This document shows, piece by piece, positions 53,140-64,000 of a DNA stretch of 64,000 nucleotides (position 1 is its first letter; each line of letters begins with the position of its first letter). The DNA comes from Carallia brachiata. Taxonomy: Eukaryota; Streptophyta; Magnoliopsida; Malpighiales; Rhizophoraceae. Location: contig JADCRB010000071.1 in NCBI GenBank assembly GCA_021464245.1, positions 3,100,001 to 3,164,000 on the forward strand, in the 5' to 3' direction. A model generated the notes under the pieces. It ran no database searches, had not been told where the DNA came from, and was given only the letters and a program-made list of their open reading frames with translations. The translations under genes were made by a program, and so were the position numbers.

Positions 53140-56100
53140 TTCTCAGTCATTTTATAGACAAAAAGAACTATTAGGCCAACTAATACTAGAAATTTTCAAT
53201 TATTTGGACTAACTCAAGTGCCCACTAAGTCTTTAGACTTGGAGAAAGCGGTGAGACCCATACTAAGTGGGTGAATATTTCCAAACTAAAAAATTAAAAT
53301 AAATTATGAAAAATTTTCAGTATCACAAGGACTATAATTCACGATTTGGAGTCTATCTATATATTAAATTCAATGTAGTGTTTCTCTTGTCATAAAAATG
53401 CGGCGTTTTTATTGTCAATTTTGAGACAATGATTAGCGAAGAATTTGAAAGATATTAGCACCAAGCCCGAGATGAGATGGACTATTAAGCAGAGAAAAGT
53501 ATGAAGCAATCACCTTCGTGGGATGTTCGTTCGAAGCATATCGTACGAAGCCAGTGGTGCACACACGTTGTTGCTAATATTCTTCAGCTTTGAACCATTT
53601 TGTCAAAAGAGTAGTGCCGCCTTAAAATTAGGGGCGCTGCTATAAGGACGAGAGAGTGGTGTTTCCTTCTGATCAAGAACAAAGGCAAGTTAGACTTATG
53701 AAAAGAAATAATATACATGAGAATAATAAAGCTTAATTAGTCCTTTTAATTTTTCATACTTTAAAATATTAATTATTGTAAAGGTTAAGGACTTCTTTTC
53801 TTTTTTTTTTTTTAAAAAAAAAATTAGCAGCTTTGCATGGTCTGGCCGGGACCATATGCCTAGCCATTCAATGATCTTGACCAAGCATCTATTACTTTTG
53901 GGGAACCTCCTCCTATTGAAGAAAGTCATTGCCCCAACTACATTCAGAAATTATGTATCTTAGCCTTTTGTTGACTGGCATGTAAAAAGTTGTGGTCCAA
54001 TAAGTACATATATAGCAGGATAGTTATGCCCATTTTCAACGACTTGGAATTACCGAACAATTGAATTTTCCTTACAGGGAATAAGCCATGCATGATGGCC
54101 ACATCCAAATTGTGTACGTAGCTTAAAAAAAAAAAAATCTCATATTTACCGTGAAGAAAATCATTTTTTTGGTGCAAATGAAAATAAAATTACAGGAAAC
54201 TAAGCTCGAAGAAAGACAACCCTTGGCTGCACGATCCAATAACAAACGCAATCCCGTAGGAGGTGTGGCCAATAGAGTCTCTCCAGAAGTTAAATTTGCG
54301 CCGTAAATCTACACATGAATTGATTTCTCGCACTACATGCTTAAATTCTCATCTCTACCATAAAGAAACTCATCGCCCCAACCAAATATACCCATTTTTT
54401 TGTCCTTCAAATTACGAGATTAATTTATGAAATCTCTTGATGTTGTTTCTAGAGATTTTAAAATAAATTTCATCCTACCTTGAGAAAAAGGGTTTATGAG
54501 AAAAAAAAAAACTTTTATTATGTTACTCAAAAAAATCTTTTGCGGTAAGTACAAAAAAAAATGTAAATTGTATGTTTGATTGTTGGATGCTAATAAAACC
54601 AAAACAAAAAGGCCAAAAATGGTCCTAATGCTAAAATGTCCAAATTGAGACCCAGCTGTTTGAAAGGAACGGACAAAAAATTGTCCTCATGCTAAAATGT
54701 CCAAATTATCTATCCATTAGAGTCAAGCACGTACATTGATAGACCCAGTCAGCAAATTGAAACCCAATTTTTCCTATCTTAAAATAATTATCCGGTTGCT
54801 CAAAAAAAAAAAAAAGATTGTCGGGATCCTGGCGAGCTGCACACCATGGAGTGCGCGAAATATAGACGCAGTCTTTTTAGCCGCTAAAAGTCTAAAAATA
54901 AAGAAGTTGAGATTGACATTTTACAAGTCTTATTAGGAAGAATTTCGTCACTTTATTATGTACAATAATTAAGGATCGGTACATTATCGGATTTCTGTAA
55001 AAATCACCAAGTTGTTCACATTCAAGAGTAGACATATATTTAATATCATCGAATACATTAACAAAAATTTAAACTCATGATATCATGATACAAGTAAATC
55101 CTTAATCACTAAATCACAAGAATTGATGGGTGGTGACAAATAGACTCAAAAAGATTTTATATTATATATGTACACTATTTTATATTTCAAACATAATATT
55201 TTTTATAATTATATATTTATAGTAAAATAGTTGATTTCATTATAGATTTGTTTTATATTGTATAAAATATCATGTATATTGTATAAAATTTTTTTGTTTC
55301 TATAAAATTTTGCATTCATGCAATCGTTTTCATATTACATACATATGTTTCGATAAATGATAGATGCATGCAAGATGAACCTATGGGGTCGGGCCAGTTC
55401 TAATTTCTTTGTGGGACTGCCAATTCCGACCGGCATTCATAATTGTCTTTTAATTATCATGAACATAATTAAAGGTTCAAATTTCCAATTGATAAAAAAT
55501 TCAATTAATTGGATTAGACCTCTTCTCGATTATGGTTCAAATCGTAATTATGTATTGTAGACTTCACAATCAAGTTTTCTTCGGTCCGGATGAATACCGA
55601 CCCGAAATTGGGATCGGCTCTTGTGCAGGATTGATCCACGCAACGTTTCCGAGGGAAAAAATTTAGCAGCATACATTTAGCTCAATTCGTAGCTGATATT
55701 CAACAACTAGTGATCGACAATTAATAATTAAAAATCAAAACTAGTAGTTATTAGTTAATTGAATTGATAACTCATATCCATAAAAATAATTACAAGACTC
55801 TCTTGAGCAACAATTTTTTATTATAACAGCACTACATAACAACAGATAATAAACAACAGAAGAGCAACACGATAACTGTGCAGCAATTTTCTTGGTATCA
55901 TGTTTCTACCATCATGTTGCTGCCAAGTTTTCCCCTTCTGATTATTGGAATTTCGGGCGGTCATCTGCGTTTTTTTTTTTTCTTTTAAGGCACATGTTAA
56001 TTGGTTCTAGTGCTATGTACTAAAAAAAAAAAAATAGAGCTCTATCAAAATATTGATACTCAACTGCTGATGGAACATAAAAAACCAAGAGGGCAAAGTC

Positions 56101-57310
56101 AAAACACGAGAAATATGTTTGAGGCACTCCTCAATTACAATAATTAAAAGAAACTATAAGAAATTTCTACTGAAAAATAGTTTTTTTAATGTGTTTTCAC
56201 ATCTACATTTTATTTCTTGAATAACCGAAGGGTTTGAATTGGAGTCTGATATTTTTAAGTGTATAGTTAGTGATAAAAGGAACTTTATTGCTCTTTGTAA
56301 ACCCTTACCAAGTTAGCTCCTTTTAAGGCAAAATTATAGATGTTGGAACTTGGAAGTTTTGTGTCCAAGCTAGACAACGACGGCCAAAGGGTCAACTCTT
56401 CGCTGCTCGGCCGTCTCTAGTTTGATTGGCTGTGGTAACAAATGTTGAAAACCACTTTTTGGTTTGACCCGAAAAAAAAAAGACAACAACAACAACAACT
56501 TCATGTTGATGTGGTCATCCGGAACATTAATCACGTAACATCCATATAGGTACAGAAAGAATAAGGAATGCTGATATTTATTGATAGTATAAGGCAGCCG
56601 CTTGTGAAAATATAAATAATAGAAAAATAGATATAGTATAATATATAGGATCAAAATGTTCTATCTTATACTATTTTATCATATCTTATGTAACAAATGC
56701 ACTCATGCGGTTAGTTCCGTCGGAAAAATTAGTAGTCTTGTAAAGGATGCTTTGCATATGCTTCTAATCTTGATGTGGGTTTTCCTGTCAAAGTATTTAT
56801 AAGTTAGTCTTCTATATACCATGTAGAACTACCAGTGAACTTAGTCTCGGATCTTTAAAAAAATAACAAAAAAAAAGGAAATCTCGTATAGTCTCAATGT
56901 GATGTGAATGATCTGTTTGCAATAAATCGAGGATGTGAGTGATATAATCCAAACACTACTTAACTGTCAACCAAAAGAAAAAAGAAAAAAGAAAAGAAAA
57001 GACATCCCGTTTTATTAATTGAAGGATACAATTTCATTATTTATAGTAGAAAATCTCTCGAATATTTTATTTGGTGTAGATCTCTCGAACTTTCGTTCTA
57101 TGATCAGTTTTCACACAATTAATGACATGGTTCGACTTATTGATTAAGTTTATGGCACCATGTACACCTAAAAAAATTGTATTAGATCAAGAAAAGGAGC
57201 ATGCATGATTGCAAGCATATGCGAAGTAATTTGCTGACTGGTATAATAATAGAGAAAAATTAAATGGCTCATTTTATTAAGATGCATATAGTTATAATAA
57301 TATTTAAATA
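53140..57310. repeat. Tandem duplication, copy A
   Basis: Homologous along most of its length to 57355-62150. Matching landmarks include AAAATGCGGCGTTTTTATTG (53395 against 57625), the G-rich block GAAGCCA(G/A)TGGTGCACACACG (53547 against 57777), GATTGATCCACGCAACGTTT (55630 against 59730), GTCTCTAGTTTGATTGGCTG (56413 against 61232) and a shared end near 57300 against 62140. Copies differ by many substitutions, so the duplication is not recent. Neither copy has a credible intact gene. Copy A alone has the 183-bp insertion at 54165-54347. Confidence 0.85.
54165..54347 (-). mobile_element. Short LINE-like insertion specific to copy A
   Basis: Absent from the matching place in copy B (near 58400). 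It is flanked by diverged direct repeats (54139-54164 and 54348-54373, 21 of 26 identical) that look like an old target duplication. On the minus strand it ends in GTAATTTTATTTTCATTTGC and then ACCAAAAAAA, as a 3'-end LINE fragment would. Confidence 0.5.
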
Positions 57311-60300
57311 TTATTAATAAAAAAGAAAAATTAGTAAACACTCAACTATATTCCATTCCAACAATCCTCAATCTTTTTATAGACAAAAAAAAAAATAAAG
57401 CCAACTAATATAAGAAATTTCAACCATTTAAACTAATTCAAGTATCGTCCAAGCTTTTGCTCTTGGAAGGTAGTAGTGGGAGTGGGACCAAACTAGGTGG
57501 TTCACTATTTCTGCCATGAAAAAAGAATAAATAAATAAATTACAAGAAATTTTCACAAGGGCTATAATTCACGGTCGAGGGTCTACCTATATATCAAATT
57601 CAACGTGGCGTTTCTGTTCTCGGCAAAATGCGGCGTTTTTATTGTCAAACTTGAGATAGTGATTGGCGAAGACTATCACAGACATTAGCACCAAGTAGGA
57701 GATAAGATGGATTATTAAGCAGAGAAAAGTTTGAAGCAAACAGCTTCGTGGGATGTTCGTTCGAACTATATTGTACGAAGCCAATGGTGCACACACGTTC
57801 CTGCTAATATTCTTCAGCTTTGAACCATTTATTAAAAGAGTAGTGCTGCCTTAAAATTAGGGGCGCTGTTATAGGGACGAGAGAGTAGTGTTACTTTCTG
57901 ATCAGGGACAAAGACAACTTAGACTTGTGAAAAGAAATCATATACATGAAAAAAAATAAAGCTTAATTAGTCCTTTTAATTTTCCATAATTTAAAATATT
58001 AATTATTGTAAAGATTAAGGACATCTTTTCTGTTTTATTTTTGTCACCAAAAAAAAAAAAAAAAAAAGCAGCTTTGCATGGTCTGGGGACCGTATGCCTG
58101 GCTAGTCAATGATCTTAACTAAGCATCTAATACTTTTGCGGAACCTCCTCCTAGTGAAGGAATTCATTGCCCCAACCAAATTCAAAAATTATGTATCTTA
58201 GGCTTTTGTTGACTGGCATATTTAAAGTTGTTGTTAATGGTCCAATATGTACATATATATATATATATAGCAGGCTATTTATGACCATTTTTAAGGACTT
58301 GGAATTACCGAACAATTATCGGAATTTTCCTCATAGGGAATAAGTCATGCATGATGGCCACATCCAAATTGCGTCCGTAGCTCAAAAAAATCTCATCTCT
58401 GCCGTGAAGAAAGTCATTGCCCCAACCAAACATACCCATTTTTTGTCCTCCAAATGACGAGATTAATTTATAAAATCTCTTGATGTTGTTTCTAGATATT
58501 TTAAAATAAATCCCATCTTGAGAAAAAGGTTTTATGAGAAAAAAAAAGTTACTTTTATTATGTAACACAAAATTTTTTTTTGTAAAAGTATATATATATA
58601 GTATGTTTAATTGTTGCATGCTAATAAATCCAGTAAACCAAAAATTGTCCTAATGCTAAAATGTCCAAATTGAGACCCAGCTGTTTCAAAGGAACGGACA
58701 AAAAATTGCCCTAATGCCAAAAATCTAAAATGTCCAAATTATCTATCAATTAGCGTCATGCACTTAACGTTGATAGAACCCAATCAGCAAATTGAACCCA
58801 ACTTTTCCTATCTGAAAATAATAAAAAAATTTGTCCGGATCCTGACGAGCCACACGCCATCGAGCGCGTAAAAGTGAAACACAGACGAAATCTTTTTTTG
58901 CCACTTAAAAAGAAAATAAGAATAACATCTCACGTACTTATTAAGAAGAATTTCATTATTTCACTATGTATAATAGTCGAAGGTTATACGCCAAATTATT
59001 AGAAGAGTATATTACCGGACTTATAAAAGTCATTAAGTTACTCTCATATTATATGAGAATAAACATATATTTCAACTCACCAAACACATTAACGAAAATT
59101 TAAACTTATGACATCATAGTATAAATGAATCTCTTAATCAGTGTATAATAAGGATGGATGGTTTGTAACAAATAAAGGCAAAAGGATTTTATATTATATA
59201 TGTACACTATTTTATATTTCAAATAAAAAATATGTTTTTTATAATTATATATTCATGGTAAACTAGTTGATTTTTTGTACCCAAAAAAAACAAGAGTAAA
59301 ATAGTTGATTTTATTATAAATCTGTTTTATATTGTATAAAACATCATGTAAGTAGTACAAATTTTTTTGCGTCAATGAAATTTTGCATTCGTGTAGTCGT
59401 TTTCTTATTACAAGTATATGTTTCGATAAATGATGGATGCATGCAAGATAAACCTAAATTGGTTCGGGCCAGTTCTAGTTTCTTGGTCGAATTGCCAATT
59501 CCAACCGGCATTCATAGTTTTTTTTTTTTTTTTTTTATAATTATTGAAGGTTCAAAGTTTCGGCACAGTCTATTTTAGTCTGATTAACTAATATAGCGGA
59601 CCGATTGATAAAAAATTGAATTAATTGGTTTGGACCCCTTCTCAATTACGGGTCAAATCGTAAGCATGAATTGTGGAAATCAAGTTTTCTTCTGTCCGGA
59701 TGAAGATCGACCCGAAATTGGGGTCGGCACTTGTGCAGGATTGATCCACGGAACGTTTCCGAGGGGAAAAATTGAGCAGCATCTATCTAGTTCAGTTCAT
59801 AGCTGATATTCAACAACTAGTGATCGACAATTAATAATTAAAAATCAAAACTAGTAGTTATTAGTTAATCAAATTGATAACTCACATCCATAAAAGTAAT
59901 TTCTAAACTCGGCTGAATAGCAATTTTTAATTAGAACACAGCTATACAGCAACACATAATAAATGGCATACAAGCAACATGATGACTGTACAGTAATTCT
60001 CTTGGTATCATAATAGTACCATCATGTTGCTACCAATTTTTCCTTTTCTGATTATTGGAATTTTGCGCCGTCGTCTAAGTTTCTTTTTGTTTTTTTTCTC
60101 CTTTTAAGGCGTATGTTAATTGGTGCTATGTACCCAAAAAAAATATTCATATCATATATCATATATAAAATATAATAACAAAAATTTAGATAATATTCAC
60201 ATACTTACGTAGTAGTTCTAGTACTAGAATTTTCAAAAGTTTAATTTCAAAAATTTTTTAGTTTAATAAAATCTCAACAATTATAATTTTCTTAATGTTT

Positions 60301-60640
60301 TAATAGAATTGTAGTCTTTCTTACTATTCTAATCTAATTAGAATTTCAATAATTATAAATTTTTAATATTTTATTAAACTAAAATTATACTTTCAATAGA
60401 TTTTAGGATTCCGGAATTTTCTTTTTCATATTATAAAAATACAACTATTCTTTATTTTTTCCAAACTCAACAACAAAGGAAAAAAAATTTATTCCAAATT
60501 TCTCTTTTTGTTTTCTTAGAGAGAAAAATTATTTTTTTAATATTTCTTTTTTCTTAAAAATAAATATAAATTTTTTTAAATAAAACAAAAATAAAAATTT
60601 ATGTTTATGATAATCCACATATAGCGTGGATCTATCACTA

Positions 60641-60641
<1 letters not shown>

Positions 60642-60680
<39 letters not shown>
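60642..60680. repeat. (TAA)n microsatellite
   Basis: Thirteen TAA units within the copy-B-specific insertion; the leucine-run open frame on the minus strand is an artefact of it. Confidence 0.95.
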
Positions 60681-60681
<1 letters not shown>

Positions 60682-60983
60682 GGATCAAGATACGAACACT
60701 CAACCGCTGATGGAACATAAAAAAAACAAGAGGGCAAAGTCAAAACACGAGAAATATTTTGGAGGCACTCCTCAATCACAATAATTAAAAGAGACCATAA
60801 GAAATTTCTACTAAAAAATAGTTTGTTTAATGTGTTTTCACATCTACATTATATTTCTTGAATAACCAAAGGGTTTGACCTGAAGTCTGATTTTTTTAAG
60901 TGTGTAGTTAGTGATAGAAGGAACTTTATTTCTCTTTGTAAACCCTTTCCTAGTTATCTCCTTTTAAGGAAGGCGGGTTTCAT

Positions 60984-61160
60984 TAGCTAGTCATACATTT
61001 TTAATTATATATAAATTTTTTATAATAGTATATACATTTTTTATAAAAAAAATAAATTATAAATTTTTATTACAAAAAATATACACGTAATTATAAAAAT
61101 TTATATATTATTATAATATAATATAATGAGTATAATTATTAAGTGTGACTACCAACTTTT
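60984..61160. mobile_element. MITE inserted in copy B only
   Basis: The left end TAGTCATACATTTTTAATTA and the opposite-strand right end TAGTCACACTTAATAATTAT form inverted repeats around an A/T-rich interior. Copy A lacks this block: CTCCTTTTAAGG is followed directly by CAAAATTATAG at 56318-56340. The insertion therefore postdates the duplication. Confidence 0.6.
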
Positions 61161-62150
61161 TTTCAAAGTCAAAATTATAGGTGTTGGAACTTGGAAGTTT
61201 GTCCAAAGGGTCAACTCTTCACTGCTGGCCGTCTCTAGTTTGATTGGCTGTAGTAACAAATGTTGAAAACCGCTTGTTGGTTTTGACCCAAAAAAACAGC
61301 AACAACAACTTCTTGTTGATGTGGTCATCCGGAACATTAATCACGTAACATCCACATAGGTACAGAAAGAATAAGGAAAGCCGACGTTTATTTATAGATA
61401 GTATAAGGCTGCCGCTTGTGAAAATATAAATGATAGAAACATAGATATAGTACAATATATAGGATTAGAATGTTTTATATTATAATATTTTATCGTATCT
61501 TATATAACAAATGCACTTAAGTAATTGGTCCTGTTAAAAAAATTATAAGTCCTGTAAAGGAGTTTTTGCATATTGCTTCTAATCTTGATGTTTTCGTCTC
61601 AAAGTATTTATAAGTCAGTCTTCTATACACCATGTAGAATACTACTAGTGAACATAGTCTCAGATCTATTAAAAAAAAAAAAAAGTCGCTGCAAAAGAAA
61701 AAAAAAATGAAATCTCATAGTCTCAATGTGATGTGAATGATCTGTTTGCAATAAATCCAGGAAGTGAGTGACATATGAGTAAATTAACCCAAACACTATT
61801 TAACTGTCAACCCAAAGAAAAAAAAAATCTCGTTTTATTAATTGAAGGATATAATTTCGTTATTTATAGTAGAAACTTTCTTAAATATTTTATTTGGTTT
61901 AGATCTCTCGAACTTTCGTTCTAGGATCAGTTTTCACATAATTAATGACATGGTTCAACTTATTGATTAAGTTTATAGCTGCATTGGTAAACCATATACA
62001 CCTAAAAAAATTGTACTACATCAAGAAAAGGAACATGCATTATTGCAAGCATATACGAAGTAATTTGCTGACCAGTATAATAATAGAGAAAAACTAAGTA
62101 GTTCATCTTTATTGGGACACATATGATATACAGAAATATTTAAATTTAAA

Positions 62151-63276
62151 AAAGAATGAATTACGTATCTACTTGTGTTCCTTTAATAGTGAACTAGGCA
62201 AGTGGTGCTCATTTAAATAACCCACACTATATTAATTATTTGCGTTAAATTTTGACCCGGTGGGTCGCCAGTTCTTCCATTTTCAGAGTACCTGCAATTG
62301 CACAAATACAGGAAAAAGAAGTCATTTCCCTGTCCCAAGTTATTTTTAATGTTATATACATTGTTCGAACGAGTCCACAAAAACTTTTAAAATTAAACAA
62401 ATAATAAAAAAGAGCAGCCACCTTGCCTCACAAATTGGTAGACTTTGAACAGTTATTATACAATAATTTGGATTTATAATTTAATTTAGACCCACATTGA
62501 TAATTCTTAACTTTTTTTTTTTTGGGTCAAGTGGAGAGTTCCCAAAAGACATTCAACCATAGGATAAAAAGAAGAAAAAACGGTGTTTGTAATACTTACT
62601 CTTTTTTATTTTTACTCACTTTTGACATCAAGTTAACTTGACTTACATGAAAATAAGTTAAATTATATAATTTCGTGATCTAGATATATGATAGATTATA
62701 CTGTTAATTAACCTCCTCGTTCTTTGGTTAACAACATGCAGCCCAAATTAAGTGAAGTATCAATTAATATATTGACTTAATGTCTCAATATACAGATTAA
62801 ACACATCCCCGATATGTAAAAAAAGTTAGCTTGCTTATACTTTTTTGGAAAAAATTTTAGTTATTTCACTTAAATAGTTTTAAAATAGTAATAAAGTAAT
62901 ATTAGTTAATAAATAATTGAATTTATAAAAAAATAAAAAAAAGATAAATTGTTAGATATTATTGAATGAAACTATCTAATTACCTATCACTATTTATTTA
63001 AAACCACTTTGTGTTATTCTACTTTTTTAACATATGAATATAAGTCCACGTTTATGGAAAATATGTGGGTTACTGAAGTTTTAACCTGTAATCTCCCCAA
63101 TATCTTTAATCTTGTATCCAATCCAGATAAAATGATTAGTCAGTAATGATATTGCGAGTCATTACAAAATAATATGAGACCTATGATACGAAGGGAAAGG
63201 TTACATAAGTATATAATGATTTGAATATAAAATTAATATATGAAGATTTAAATCGTTTGATAGTAAAAAATATATT

Positions 63277-63311
<35 letters not shown>

Positions 63312-64000
63312 TTAGATTAGTTGTGTATTTTTTTGTGTGTCGCAAATTATGTACTTATATAATAATACCCTAATTTCAAAACTCAAAATTTTTTAAGAAA
63401 AAAAAAATGGTCACAAAATTTAGATATAAATGATAGTATGGATCCACTAGTTAAATTTTATGATGAGTCTAATATAATTAATAATTCAGATACAAAATAA
63501 CTCGCATAAAACTTGTTTTTTAATCTTCGATATTGTAATTATGCGTTTTTCGAACACAATAAAAAATGGGATACGAGTGGAAAACAAAAAGATATGGATT
63601 CCAAAATTTACACCTAAATCTGTTCAAGTTCTTTGGAACGCTACGATTTTTTTTTATCGCTAAAAAAAATTTTATCATAAATATAATAGTCATTAAATTT
63701 GTGGGATGAAATCGGAGTAACTCTTATTTATTTGATTATTATTTAACCACTTCTAAAGGACAGACCCATTATCAGAAAACTATTAGGTCTAACGAATCTT
63801 TTCCATGTTCACGTACAGTGTTAAAGTGTTAAAGAATTTTAAATAGACAATCACCCTCTTATATAATCCTAAATAATTGAGACCAATCATTTTTTTGGTG
63901 CCAAAAACTCAACCTTGAATTATAATAGAAAAAACACGTTGAGTAATTATCAAATTACCGTCTCAACTACCTTATCTCTTATACGATACATTAAATGTTG
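62151..64000. other. Gene-free AT-rich stretch to the window end
   Basis: No open frame of note, RNA gene or transposon with definable ends. An AT microsatellite lies at 63281-63309. Confidence 0.5.
63281..63309. repeat. (TA)n microsatellite
   Basis: About 14 uninterrupted TA units. Confidence 0.9.

Larger units (their letters stand above)
57355..62150. repeat. Tandem duplication, copy B
   Basis: Same orientation as copy A and directly adjacent. Longer because of extra sequence at about 60140-60690 (AT-rich, with a TAA microsatellite at 60642-60680) and a MITE at about 60984-61160. Minus-strand frames in both copies share the segment NDFLHG(R/K)xE...NLDVAIMH, but stops and shifts break them; this may be a relic of a coding exon of unknown type. 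Confidence 0.85.

Noticed and set aside
60576..60779. Minus-strand frame with a leucine run resembling a membrane segment
   Set aside because: The leucine run is the TAA microsatellite read on the other strand.

Overview
This is plant nuclear DNA, almost certainly from a eudicot. It is AT-rich, has GT-AG intron-rich genes, abundant homopolymer and dinucleotide runs, MITEs, SINE and LINE remnants, and a plant-type Ty3/gypsy LTR retrotransposon. The species cannot be named from the sequence alone.

Layout. Five host protein-coding loci can be supported: (1) a small two-exon gene for a secreted six-cysteine peptide (1641-2189, minus); (2) a 14-exon CBL-interacting protein kinase of the CIPK21 type (6358-9450, minus), whose seventh coding exon is one base short; (3) a 20-exon plant xylose isomerase (34354-39456, plus), whose signal-peptide exon is also one base short; (4) a two-exon gene of the At4g14100-like family (41261-42595, plus); (5) an intact 8-exon ARL1-type small GTPase of 182 residues (43913-48157, plus). 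A coding-like, unassigned pseudogene patch lies at 30354-31004.

The main accessory block is a complete Tat-lineage Ty3/gypsy retrotransposon on the minus strand (14045-24116). It has near-identical LTRs, TG...CA ends, a perfect 5-bp target-site duplication (GGGTG), a primer binding site, gag, protease, reverse transcriptase, two RNase H regions and integrase. Gag-pol is broken by many one-base frame shifts. Between integrase and the 3' LTR, in sense orientation, lies an open 408-codon reading frame that begins with a WUSCHEL/WOX-type homeodomain and carries WUS-box-like and EAR-like motifs. A retroelement carrying a homeobox transcription-factor gene is the most unusual item here. The LTR U3 is also built from nested palindromes, one of which has the TATA box as its loop.

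The rest is intergenic DNA with transposon debris: two hAT-like non-autonomous elements with intact 8-bp target duplications (3279-4389 and 26289-26511), long inverted-repeat elements (10816-11093, 12283-12856, 33267-33623), a SINE with target duplication (50048-50157), and a diverged tandem duplication of about 4-5 kb (about 53140-57310 and 57355-62150), each copy of which has later insertions of its own.

The genes do not form a pathway; this is an ordinary plant gene neighbourhood interrupted by a recent retrotransposon. Recurrent single-base losses in both host genes and the young element raise the possibility of uncorrected indel errors in the assembly, and this should be settled before calling any of them pseudogenes.
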